Both the position numbers and the translations under genes were made by a program. Source: an uncultured Clostridia bacterium (lineage in GTDB: Bacteria > Bacillota > Clostridia > Christensenellales > HGM11417). From it: a DNA stretch of 64,000 bases. Of this stretch, positions 56,963 to 64,000 are shown piece by piece. The notes under the pieces were generated by a model, which made no database searches, had not been told where the DNA came from, and was given only the letters and a program-made list of their open reading frames with translations. How positions within the stretch are numbered: the first letter of the stretch is position 1; each line of letters begins with the position of its first letter. Location: contig CALVJY010000004.1 in assembly GCA_944332455.1 (NCBI GenBank), positions 1-64,000 of the forward strand, given 5' to 3'.

Positions 56963-58711
56963 GTGAAAAAAAGTCCCGCTCTGCATCTCACCGTTCTGGG
57001 GGTCTGGCTGGCCCTGATGGGCCTGTTCTGGGCCTTTTTCGGGGGCGAACTGGCCGGCCTGGACCGGACGGCTCCCCTCTTTCCCCTGAGCTTTGCCCTT
57101 CTGCTGCTGACCGGGCTGTTTTTGTCCTGGTTCTGGCTGAACGGGGTCAAGGACTTTGTCTACGTGATCTGGACGTTTGCCTTTCGCAAGCGGATGCTCA
57201 GACGCTACCGCAGGGTGCTGTGCGCCAGGCTGACCGCCCGGCCCCGGGTGGTGCTGGCCTACTGCACCTGCAACGACTTTGACGGCGACTCGCTGGAAAA
57301 GTCCATGAAGCAGGACTACGACAACTTTGAGACCTTGATCCTGGACGACTCCTCCGATCCCGCCTTCCGGGAGGAGGTGGACGCCTTTGCCGCCGCGCAC
57401 GGGGTCCGGGTGATCCGGCGGGAAAACCGGGAGGGCTTTAAGGCCGGAAACATCAACCACGCCATGCTGGGCCGGGAGGACTATGACTTTCTGGTCATTC
57501 TGGACAGCGACGAGATCCTGCCCCCCTACTTCATCGAGGAGAGCCTGAAGTACTTTCAGACCCTGCCGGACCTGGGGATCCTGCAGGCCAATCACCTGTC
57601 CACCCGCAACCGCACCCGGTTTATGGAGACCTTTCACATCGGGGTCAACTCGCACTGGCCCAACTACCAGACCACCAAGAATTTTTACGGCTTCGCCAGC
57701 ATGCTGGGCCACGGAGCCATGATCAGCCGGGCCTGCTACCAGGCCTGCGGGGGCTTCCCCCGGGTGGTGGCCGAGGACCTCTGCCTGTCCATCGAGGCAA
57801 AAAAACGGGGCTTTTCCACGGTGTTCGCCCCCAATATCCTCTGCGAGGAGGAGTATCCCATCGACTACGCCGCCTTCCGCAAGCGGCACTCCAAGTGGAC
57901 CCAGGGCAACCTGGAATTCATCAAGCGCTACACCTGGAAGATCCTCCGCTCCCCCATGAAGTGGTACGAAAAGGCGGACATCTTTCTGTTCACCTACAAC
58001 CTGCCCCTGACCGCGGTGTTCACGCTGTTTCTGCTGATCAACATCGCCGCCCTGCCCCTGCTTTCCTACCGGCTGAACTATCCTCTGTGGATGATGATCC
58101 CGACCGGGGCGTTCTTCCTCTCCCCCATGCTCAACGACGTGTTCACCTACCTGGGACGGCTCAACTTTTTCCGGCTGGTCAAGTACCTGTTCCTGTGCTT
58201 CTGCCTGTACGGCTCCATGTTCTACGTCTCGTTTACCGCCTCGCTTTTGGGGATGTTCGGCAAAAAGGCGGTCTTTGTGGTCACCCCCAAGAACGCGGAA
58301 CGGATGCGTTTTTTCCGGGCCCTCCGCCTGTGCAAAAAGGAACTGCTGTTTGCGCTGGGGCTGTGCGCGCTGGCCGCCCTGTGCGCCGGCACCCTGTGGG
58401 CGGTGTCCTCGGTGGCGCTGATCGCGGCCGCCTCGCTGTCCTCTCCCTTCCTCCTCCTGACCGGCAGCCGGCCGGCCGACCCCGCCCTCAGTCTGACCCC
58501 CTCCCGAGTGGTCCTGCGGGGGGACCGGGCCGTGCTGGCGCCCACCGGGCGGAACCCCGCGTGCAGAAAGAACGACTTCCTGCTCCGCCTCGAGGGGCCG
58601 GGCCAAGGAAGAGAGAAGAGCTTTTACCGCTCCCCGGAGGACTTCCGGGACGAAGAAGTTTTTCCCGGCCAGACGCAAAATTCGCCGGAGGCGAATTTCG
58701 GCCGGACTTAA
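56963..58711 (+). CDS. Membrane processive glycosyltransferase, cellulose-synthase-like (GT2)
   Basis: 582 residues. Two N-terminal membrane segments (about 9-28 and 38-60), a cytosolic GT2 domain (about 95-330) with LDDSS, FKAGNINHAM, LDSDEI (DxD), VAEDLCLSIE and a Q/RxxRW-like RKRHSKWTQGN, then four to five C-terminal segments. The layout is that of cellulose/hyaluronan synthase-type enzymes that polymerise and extrude a polysaccharide; the sugar is unknown. GTG start with GGAGG 5 bp upstream. Odd: the last about 15 residues (PGQTQNSPEANFGRT) and the stop are encoded by a CCGGCC-type hairpin repeat. Confidence 0.88.
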   Translation: MKKSPALHLTVLGVWLALMGLFWAFFGGELAGLDRTAPLFPLSFALLLLTGLFLSWFWLNGVKDFVYVIWTFAFRKRMLRRYRRVLCARLTARPRVVLAYCTCNDFDGDSLEKSMKQDYDNFETLILDDSSDPAFREEVDAFAAAHGVRVIRRENREGFKAGNINHAMLGREDYDFLVILDSDEILPPYFIEESLKYFQTLPDLGILQANHLSTRNRTRFMETFHIGVNSHWPNYQTTKNFYGFASMLGHGAMISRACYQACGGFPRVVAEDLCLSIEAKKRGFSTVFAPNILCEEEYPIDYAAFRKRHSKWTQGNLEFIKRYTWKILRSPMKWYEKADIFLFTYNLPLTAVFTLFLLINIAALPLLSYRLNYPLWMMIPTGAFFLSPMLNDVFTYLGRLNFFRLVKYLFLCFCLYGSMFYVSFTASLLGMFGKKAVFVVTPKNAERMRFFRALRLCKKELLFALGLCALAALCAGTLWAVSSVALIAAASLSSPFLLLTGSRPADPALSLTPSRVVLRGDRAVLAPTGRNPACRKNDFLLRLEGPGQGREKSFYRSPEDFRDEEVFPGQTQNSPEANFGRT

Positions 58712-58780
58712 AGTCGCTTGGCTTCGGTCAAACGCGATTTTGCCTGCAAGCGAATTTCGGCCGGACTTGAGGAGACAACC
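58660..58780 (+). repeat. Two tandem CCGGCC-family hairpin repeats
   Basis: First copy 58665-58712 (CCGGCCAGACGCAAAATTCG with its complement) ends ACTTAA, which forms the glycosyltransferase stop. Second copy about 58725-58778 ends ACTTGAGGAGACAA. Confidence 0.85.
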
Positions 58781-58819
58781 GTTGTTAAAAAACGGATTCA
58801 AAGCCGGAAAATTTTTCTC

Positions 58820-58853
58820 GGAGACCGAAACTCACTTCGGTCTCCATTTTTTT
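58820..58853 (+). terminator. Terminator of the glycosyltransferase gene
   Basis: GGAGACCGAA / TTCGGTCTCC followed by ATTTTTTT. The rest of the gap to 59073 holds no recognisable gene. Confidence 0.88.
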
Positions 58854-59072
58854 AAGAAAGTACCAGCTGCGAGATGTATTTTGCGAATCCATATCAATTT
58901 TATTATATAAACTTCTCTTCCAGACGAAGAAAAAAAGGGACTCTCCCAGAAGAGCCTTCTGCTCTCTAACCTACAGCTCTATTTGTGGATCTTCTTGAAA
59001 TTTAAAAGACAGGGCAGTAGCAAAAATTTTACTCCCTTCCCTGCCTTTCTCTTTGCCCTTATGGGCGGCAGG

Positions 59073-60077
59073 TCAGAACAGGTCCTCGAACCGCCGGATG
59101 TTCCCAAAGTCTATGGGCGCGCCCGCCTCGATCTCGTGGACGATCTCCACGGTGCGGCGGTTGAAGGGGGTGGGCAGGCCGTACTTTTCGCCATAGGCGC
59201 AGACGGTGCCGTTGATGAAGTCGATCTCGCACTTTTTGCCCTGCCGGATGTCCTGGAGCATGCTGGAGAGCAGCTTGCCGTGCTTTTTCATGGCCACGGG
59301 GATGAGGGCGAACGAGACCGCCTTTTTCAGCGGACCGCGGTAGTCGAACAGCTTGTCGATCCGGTGTCCCTGCACCGGCTCGATGACGATGCCGGCGGCC
59401 TTGGCTGCGTCCAGGCACTCCTTGATGATCCGTTGGGCCACTTTGCGGGAGGACTTTTCCCGGGCGACCTCGCCGAAGGTGGCCCCCGTCAGAGCGGACA
59501 GGCCCGAAAAAGCGGAGTTGATGAGCAGTTTGGACCAGCGGGCGCCGATGAAATTCTGCTCCATGGTCACCGGCCCCATGGTCTCGAACAGGGCCTTGAC
59601 CTCGTTCAGGCGGTTGCCCTTGCCCAGCGCGCCCATGGAAAAGGTGAAGGCGTCCGGCGAGGAAGTCAGCTCGGTCACGCCCTCGCCGTGGAAGGTGGCC
59701 CCCCAGGCGACGGCGCAGCCCAGGGTGCGGTCGGCCCCGATGATCTCGGCGATGCCGGGTTCGGGCAGGCCGTTCTGGCAGGTGCAGAGCGCGCCGTCCG
59801 GCTTGAGAAAGTCCTTCAGAAAGGTCACCACCTCGGGATTGTGCTGCTGCTTGGTCATGAGGATGATGACGTCGTAGGGCTCGGTCATCTCGGAGGGGAG
59901 CAGGGCCCGGACCTTCTGCGTGAACGACACGGTGCCGATGATCCGGGCGCCCTTTTCCCGCAGGGCGGCCACGTGCCGCTCGTTCCGGTTGATCAGGTCG
60001 ATCTCGATCCCTGCCCGGGTGATGTAGGCGCCCAGCGCCGTGCCCAGCGCCCCCGCCCCGTAAATGGCGTATTTCAT
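59073..60077 (-). CDS. Ketopantoate reductase-family oxidoreductase (PanE/ApbA)
   Basis: 334 residues. N-terminal NADP-binding GAGALGTALGAYI (8-20) and LINRNE; central MTKQQHN and QNGLPEPGIAEIIGADR; C-terminal helical domain with KLLINSAFSGLSALTG and CEIDFINGTVCAYGEKYGLPTPFN, where family lysine and asparagine line the active site. Likely reduces 2-dehydropantoate for coenzyme A, but the family includes enzymes of other specificity and no panB/panC is nearby. AGGAGG precedes the ATG. Confidence 0.87.
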   Translation of the reverse strand: MKYAIYGAGALGTALGAYITRAGIEIDLINRNERHVAALREKGARIIGTVSFTQKVRALLPSEMTEPYDVIILMTKQQHNPEVVTFLKDFLKPDGALCTCQNGLPEPGIAEIIGADRTLGCAVAWGATFHGEGVTELTSSPDAFTFSMGALGKGNRLNEVKALFETMGPVTMEQNFIGARWSKLLINSAFSGLSALTGATFGEVAREKSSRKVAQRIIKECLDAAKAAGIVIEPVQGHRIDKLFDYRGPLKKAVSFALIPVAMKKHGKLLSSMLQDIRQGKKCEIDFINGTVCAYGEKYGLPTPFNRRTVEIVHEIEAGAPIDFGNIRRFEDLF

Positions 60078-60202
60078 GTGATCTGCCTCCTGTTTTTTGT
60101 CATGTTCGGCGACTTTTGCCCGCCGGATCCTGATTTCTCCCGATTACTTCCCGACAGGCAGGATCGCTTTGCCAAGTCCGGTAAATCCGATTTCTTTTGC
60201 CA

Positions 60203-60336
60203 GTCCGGCCGACTTTTGTCCAAGCGGGACCTTTCTGGTCGCACGGCCTGCTTTTGTCCTAGCGAAACGTTTCTGGTCGCACGGCCTGCTTTTGTCCTAG
60301 CGAAACGTTTCTGGTCGCACGGCCGACTTTTTGTCC
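60203..60336. repeat. 38-bp tandem repeat upstream of the PanE-like gene
   Basis: The unit GCACGGCCTGCTTTTGTCCT plus AGCGAAACGTTTCTGGTC occurs intact at 60241-60278 and 60279-60316, with a divergent copy before and a partial one after. It lies in the presumed leader between a weak promoter (TTGCTT-16-TATAAT, 60424-60397) and the gene. Confidence 0.85.
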
Positions 60337-60491
60337 GCTGGTTTTTTTGTCAAGTCGACCTGCTATCTGTCAGTCCGGATATCACTTTCGCCTTCTATTA
60401 TACCACGCCGCGCCGCAAAAGCAAAGCAAACCGCCCCCGTCCCCCACCATCAGGAAGTTTGGACCTTTCCGCGGGCGGGGGCAAGACAGAC

Positions 60492-60536
60492 AAAAACCCG
60501 GAACGGACGGCCTGAAGCTGTCGGTTCCGGGTTTTT
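60492..60536 (-). terminator. Terminator of ftsH
   Basis: AAAAACCCGGAAC / GTTCCGGGTTTTT, giving a stem with T-rich end on either strand, 65 bp after the ftsH stop. Confidence 0.85.
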
Positions 60537-60600
60537 GATTGATCTCTCACAGGGCCTGCCGCCACCGTTTGGAACGCTTTGTCAGGGCTTCCCCCTCCCC

Positions 60601-62745
60601 TCAGTGCGGGAGTTCGGAGGAGTCGGAGGAGTTGAAGGGGTCGGAGGGGGTCGGATCGGCCGAAGGGGGTTCGGCGGAAGAGGAGGTCGGCGCGGGGGGA
60701 TCCTTGCGGGCCGGGGGCTGGGCGGCGTTCTGGCCGGCCGAGTCGCGCTGCTCGCGGGCCTGGCGCTCGTCCATGGCCTTGGCCACTTCCTCGACCGAGG
60801 CGCCGTTCATCAGCATATCCACGTCGGAGGAGATGATGGTCTCCCGCTCGATCAGCAGTTTGGCCATGTTGTGGAGGATGTCCAGCTTGCCCTCCAGGAT
60901 CTCGTGCGTGCGCTTGTAGCAGCTGTCGATGATGGATTTGATCTCCTCGTCCACTTCCTTGGCCACTTCCTCGGAATAGGTGTGCTGAGGCTGGAAGTCG
61001 CGGCCCAGAAAGACCTCGTGCTCGGTGCCGTAGTAGACCGGGCCCAGCTTGCTCATGCCCCACTCGGAGACCATTTTGCGGGCGATGGCCGAACACTTCT
61101 GCAGATCCCCCACCGCGCCGGGCGTGATGTCCTGGATGACCAGTTCCTCGGCCACCCGGCCGCCCAGGGAGATGGAGATCTGATCCAGCCACTTGTTCTT
61201 GGAGGTGTAGACGTCGTCGTTCTTGGGCCGGAACATGGTGTAGCCGCCGGCGTTCCCGCGGGGGATGATGGTGACCTCGTGCACCGAATCGGCGTGTTTG
61301 AGGCACTTGGCGGTGATGGCGTGTCCGGCCTCGTGGTAGGCGGTGATCCGCTTGTCGGCCTCGGTGACCAGCCGGCTCTTTTTGGCCGGGCCGGCGATGA
61401 CCTTGTTGAAGGCCTCGTAGATGTCCTTCATGATGATCTGCTTGCGGGAGGCCCGGGCCGCGAAGATGGCGGCCTCGTTGAGCAGATTCTCGATGTCCGC
61501 CCCGGTAAAGCCCGAAGTCAGGCGGGCCAGGTTGCGGAAGTTGATCTCGGGCGAGAGGGGTTTGTTGCGGGCGTGGACCTTGAAGATCTCCTCCCGGCCC
61601 CGCACGTCGGGGGGATTGACGGTGATCTGGCGGTCGAAGCGGCCGGGCCGCAGCAGGGCGGGATCCAGCACGTCCGCCCGGTTGGTGGCGGCCATGACGA
61701 TGATGCCGTCGTTGGACTCGAAGCCGTCCATCTGCACCAGCAGCTGATTCAGGGTCTGCTCGCGCTCGTCGTGACCGCCGCCCAGGCCGGTGCCGCGCTG
61801 GCGGCCGACCGCGTCGATCTCGTCGATGAACACGATGCAGGGCATGCTCTTTTTGGCGATGTCGAACAGGTCGCGCACCCGGGAGGCGCCCACGCCCACG
61901 AACATCTCCACGAAGTCGGAACCCGAAATGGAGAAAAACGGCACGTTGGCCTCGCCGGCCACCGCCTTGGCAAACAAAGTTTTACCGGTCCCGGGAGGGC
62001 CGACCAAAAGCACGCCCTTGGGGATGCGGGCGCCCAGCTCGGAGAACTTTTTGGGGGTCTTTAAAAACTCCACGATCTCCTTGAGCTCTTCCTTCTCCTC
62101 CTCGGCGCCGGCCACGTCCGAAAAGCGGACCTTGACGTTGTCGTTGGCCTTGGTCTTGACCCGGCCGAAGTTCATGGTCTTGGAACCGCCGCCGCTCATC
62201 TGACGCATCATGACCGCGAACAATACGATCGTCAGAATGAGGAAGACGCCCGTGGAGATCAGCCCCGTCCAGTCCACGCCGGTCAGGCTGAGCTGGGTGC
62301 GGGCGATCAGGGTGGCCGAGGCGTCGGAAAGGCTCACTTCCCGCTCGATGCGGCTGATCCACTCCGCAAAGCCGCCCTCGCCCGAAAAGTACCAGCTGGT
62401 GGAATAGACCGGCCGGTTGTTGAGGTCGTACAGGGTGACGGTGTAGGCGTCGTAGGTGATCCGGCTGTAGGTACGGCCGGCGTTCAGGGCCCGGATGGGG
62501 CCGATGCCGTCGATCACCAGAGTCTCCTCGGTGTTGCCGTCGCCGTCCACATCGTTTACGTCCTTCTGATAGACCCAGTTGCCGTCCTTGAACTGAAAAT
62601 AGGCCCGTTCAATGAGCTGGGCAAATTCGTTCTGAGGCGGCTCCTTCGGACGGACGGTAAACAGATTGGCGAAGGCAAAATACAACACCAGGGCCACAAC
62701 CAGGAAGCCGACGACGATGATGATTCTTTTGGTACTGTCTTTCAA
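60601..62745 (-). CDS. ftsH: ATP-dependent zinc metalloprotease FtsH
   Basis: 714 residues. Membrane segments at about 8-28 and 150-170 flank an extracytoplasmic domain; then AAA ATPase with [20 protein letters not shown] and the second region of homology RPGRFDRQ, and the zinc protease HEAGH. The tail (about the last 45 residues) is Pro/Ser-rich. It degrades misassembled membrane and regulatory proteins. Start chosen at TTG (62745) because AAGGAGAGG lies 5 bp upstream; a GTG 24 bp earlier would put that ribosome-binding site inside the gene. The external domain contains [10 protein letters not shown], an EF-hand/dockerin-like loop not usual in FtsH. Promoter at 62788-62816. Confidence 0.97.
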   Translation of the reverse strand: MKDSTKRIIIVVGFLVVALVLYFAFANLFTVRPKEPPQNEFAQLIERAYFQFKDGNWVYQKDVNDVDGDGNTEETLVIDGIGPIRALNAGRTYSRITYDAYTVTLYDLNNRPVYSTSWYFSGEGGFAEWISRIEREVSLSDASATLIARTQLSLTGVDWTGLISTGVFLILTIVLFAVMMRQMSGGGSKTMNFGRVKTKANDNVKVRFSDVAGAEEEKEELKEIVEFLKTPKKFSELGARIPKGVLLVGPPGTGKTLFAKAVAGEANVPFFSISGSDFVEMFVGVGASRVRDLFDIAKKSMPCIVFIDEIDAVGRQRGTGLGGGHDEREQTLNQLLVQMDGFESNDGIIVMAATNRADVLDPALLRPGRFDRQITVNPPDVRGREEIFKVHARNKPLSPEINFRNLARLTSGFTGADIENLLNEAAIFAARASRKQIIMKDIYEAFNKVIAGPAKKSRLVTEADKRITAYHEAGHAITAKCLKHADSVHEVTIIPRGNAGGYTMFRPKNDDVYTSKNKWLDQISISLGGRVAEELVIQDITPGAVGDLQKCSAIARKMVSEWGMSKLGPVYYGTEHEVFLGRDFQPQHTYSEEVAKEVDEEIKSIIDSCYKRTHEILEGKLDILHNMAKLLIERETIISSDVDMLMNGASVEEVAKAMDERQAREQRDSAGQNAAQPPARKDPPAPTSSSAEPPSADPTPSDPFNSSDSSELPH

Positions 62746-62787
62746 ATTTTCCTCTCCTTTCCCTGACACAGTTTAATATGCCGTTTT

Positions 62788-62828
62788 ATTGTAACATATT
62801 TTCATCAAATGGGCAAATATTATTTGCC
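62788..62828 (-). promoter_or_regulatory. Promoter and operator-like inverted repeat of ftsH
   Basis: TTGCCC (62816-62811), 17 bp, TACAAT (62793-62788). A perfect inverted repeat GGCAAAT ATT ATTTGCC (62812-62828) overlaps the -35 box. It does not match CIRCE or the CtsR direct repeat. Confidence 0.65.
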
Positions 62829-62973
62829 ACTTTCTCCCAAAGCGGAAAGCGTTCCGCACATTCTTAACCCGTATTTTACCAATTCAAACCCAAAACGGGG
62901 TGATTGTTTGGTGAAAAATGCCTGAAAAACCAAACTACTTCTGTCGATCTCCGGAAAAAAGGGCCTTCTCGCT

Positions 62974-63999
62974 TTAAAAAGAGAACCGCGACAGGGGCAG
63001 GACCCCGCTTTCCTTTCCGCCTTCCTGCAAAAACATGACCATGTAGGCGGGATAGTAGGTGATCTTTCCCTTTGTCTCCACATTGGCAGAGGAAAACACA
63101 ACGGCCTGCGACAATTCGTAGTCCCGGACCTGCAGCACGTTGTTCAGGGCAGAATGGCGGGTGTAATCCTTGCCGCTTTTGACCTCGATGGGCAAAACTT
63201 TTCCATCGTGCTCCAGCACAAAATCCAACTCTCCCCATTTTTTGCTGGCATAGTAGTAGATCGGATAGCCGTGCGCCGTCAGTTCCTGGGCGATGACGTT
63301 TTCAAAGACGGCCCCCTTGTTGACCGCCTGCCGGGTGACGATCTGTAGCTTGACCGCACGGCCGTAGAGGCTGGTCAGCATCCCCACATCGGACAAAAAG
63401 AGTTTGAACAGCGAGGCCTTTTCGTTCAGCGCCAGGGGCAGAGCGGGGGCGGTCACATTGTAGCAGGGCAGCGCGACCCCCGCCGCCGTCAGCCAGAGAA
63501 ACCCCTCCCGCACCCTGTCGAACCGGGCCGCCTTCTGCACGTCGGAAATATTGAATCGCTTGTTTTTTTCGTTGAGCTCAGAGGGGATCAGATCGTAGAT
63601 CCGGGTCAAAAAGAGCCGCCTGTCCTCCGCCTCGTACTTGGTGAAGTCCTGCTTGTACTGCTCGATGATGGCGCGGTGTTCGGCCATGACGTCATCGATG
63701 TTGTTCGTCCGCCGGTACGTTTCCACCGCCGCCGGCATGCCCCCGATGATCAGGTAAAGATGAAAGATCTCGTCCATCCGCTCGTGGACAGAGGGATCTA
63801 CCGGCCGCTTCTGTTCGTAGCAGTCCCTCAGGTGCTCCGCCACTTCCGGAGACAGATTGAAAAGCTGCAAAAACTCCCCGAGATCCAGCGGATACATGGT
63901 GAGCGACTGCAGAGAGCCGACCGGCGCCGAGCGGATGTTCCGGATCTCCACGCCCAGCAGAGAGCCGCTCAGCACATAGCGGAACCGCCCGTCCTCCAC
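62974..63999 (-). CDS. AAA ATPase with DUF4143 domain, 5' part outside the window
   Basis: 341 residues are visible; the gene continues past the right edge. Present are the end of the ATPase core (RYVLSGSLLGVE, a sensor-like motif), MYPLDLGEFL, then the DUF4143 region with ELDFVLEHDGKVLPIEVKSG, a PD-(D/E)xK-nuclease-like motif. The Walker A/B part would lie upstream. Such AAA_14/DUF4143 proteins are common in gut anaerobes; function unknown, sometimes linked to mobile or toxin-like loci. No partner is visible here. Confidence 0.85.
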   Translation of the reverse strand: MEDGRFRYVLSGSLLGVEIRNIRSAPVGSLQSLTMYPLDLGEFLQLFNLSPEVAEHLRDCYEQKRPVDPSVHERMDEIFHLYLIIGGMPAAVETYRRTNNIDDVMAEHRAIIEQYKQDFTKYEAEDRRLFLTRIYDLIPSELNEKNKRFNISDVQKAARFDRVREGFLWLTAAGVALPCYNVTAPALPLALNEKASLFKLFLSDVGMLTSLYGRAVKLQIVTRQAVNKGAVFENVIAQELTAHGYPIYYYASKKWGELDFVLEHDGKVLPIEVKSGKDYTRHSALNNVLQVRDYELSQAVVFSSANVETKGKITYYPAYMVMFLQEGGKESGVLPLSRFSF

Positions 64000-64000
64000 C

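Overview
The window reads as chromosome of a high-GC, spore-forming Bacillota, most likely a gut Clostridia lineage (genus not determinable). Four things support this. The murB-PHP-whiA-HPr-dnaE block and the L7Ae-rpsL-rpsG-fusA-tuf block have the gene order usual in that phylum. Shine-Dalgarno sequences are strong AGGAGG types and many promoters are near-perfect sigma-A (TTGACA-17-TATAAT). A SpoIIQ-like gene has a sigma-F-type promoter. Isoleucine precursors appear to come from citramalate (cimA).

Layout. 0-0.6 kb: two 102-bp repeats carrying tRNA-Ile 3' ends, then tRNA-Ile and tRNA-Ala with tandem promoters. 0.9-5.1 kb: an FtsX-type ABC exporter operon and a membrane-anchored protein. 5.5-6.2 kb: an HTH-nucleotidyltransferase fusion gene controlled from five operators phased at exactly 33 bp. 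6.4-13.9 kb: dnaE, an HPr-like protein lacking the phospho-histidine, whiA, a PHP protein and murB, with rapZ and yvcK missing. 14-20 kb: DUF2442, a solute-binding protein, and a divergent IlvD paralogue next to cimA. 20.5-22.7 kb: spoIIQ-like gene and radA. 22.9-26.9 kb: a lipoprotein and a very large type IV pilin-like protein behind a promoter with a LytTR-type direct repeat. 27-33.8 kb: glycolipid glycosyltransferase, NAD(P)HX repair enzyme, a sensory-type [FeFe]-hydrogenase with ATPase and DRTGG partners, and an HD nucleotidase. 35-38 kb: TPP riboswitch with thiT, and a sugar ABC ATPase. 38.4-45.2 kb: argC-argB-argD-argF-GNAT. 45.4-49 kb: two YcxB-like proteins, a ROK regulator and a YbaK deacylase. 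49-54.3 kb: the str operon. 54.7-64 kb: MATE exporter, membrane glycosyltransferase, ketopantoate reductase-like protein, ftsH and a DUF4143 ATPase cut by the window edge.

The structure least explained by genes is a dense set of intergenic hairpin cassettes. One family strings small inverted repeats together with the constant linker ATATCGA/TCGATAT. A second has CCGGCC-flanked arms and an ACTTGAGGGGACAA tail. Together they fill most long gaps between 12.5 and 43.7 kb, separate every arg gene from the next, and supply the stop codons and C-terminal tails of murB and the glycosyltransferase. No transposase, integrase or reverse transcriptase is visible in the window.

All calls come from reading the sequence; no database search was possible. 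Start codons were moved downstream wherever a ribosome-binding site and family N-terminus favoured it.
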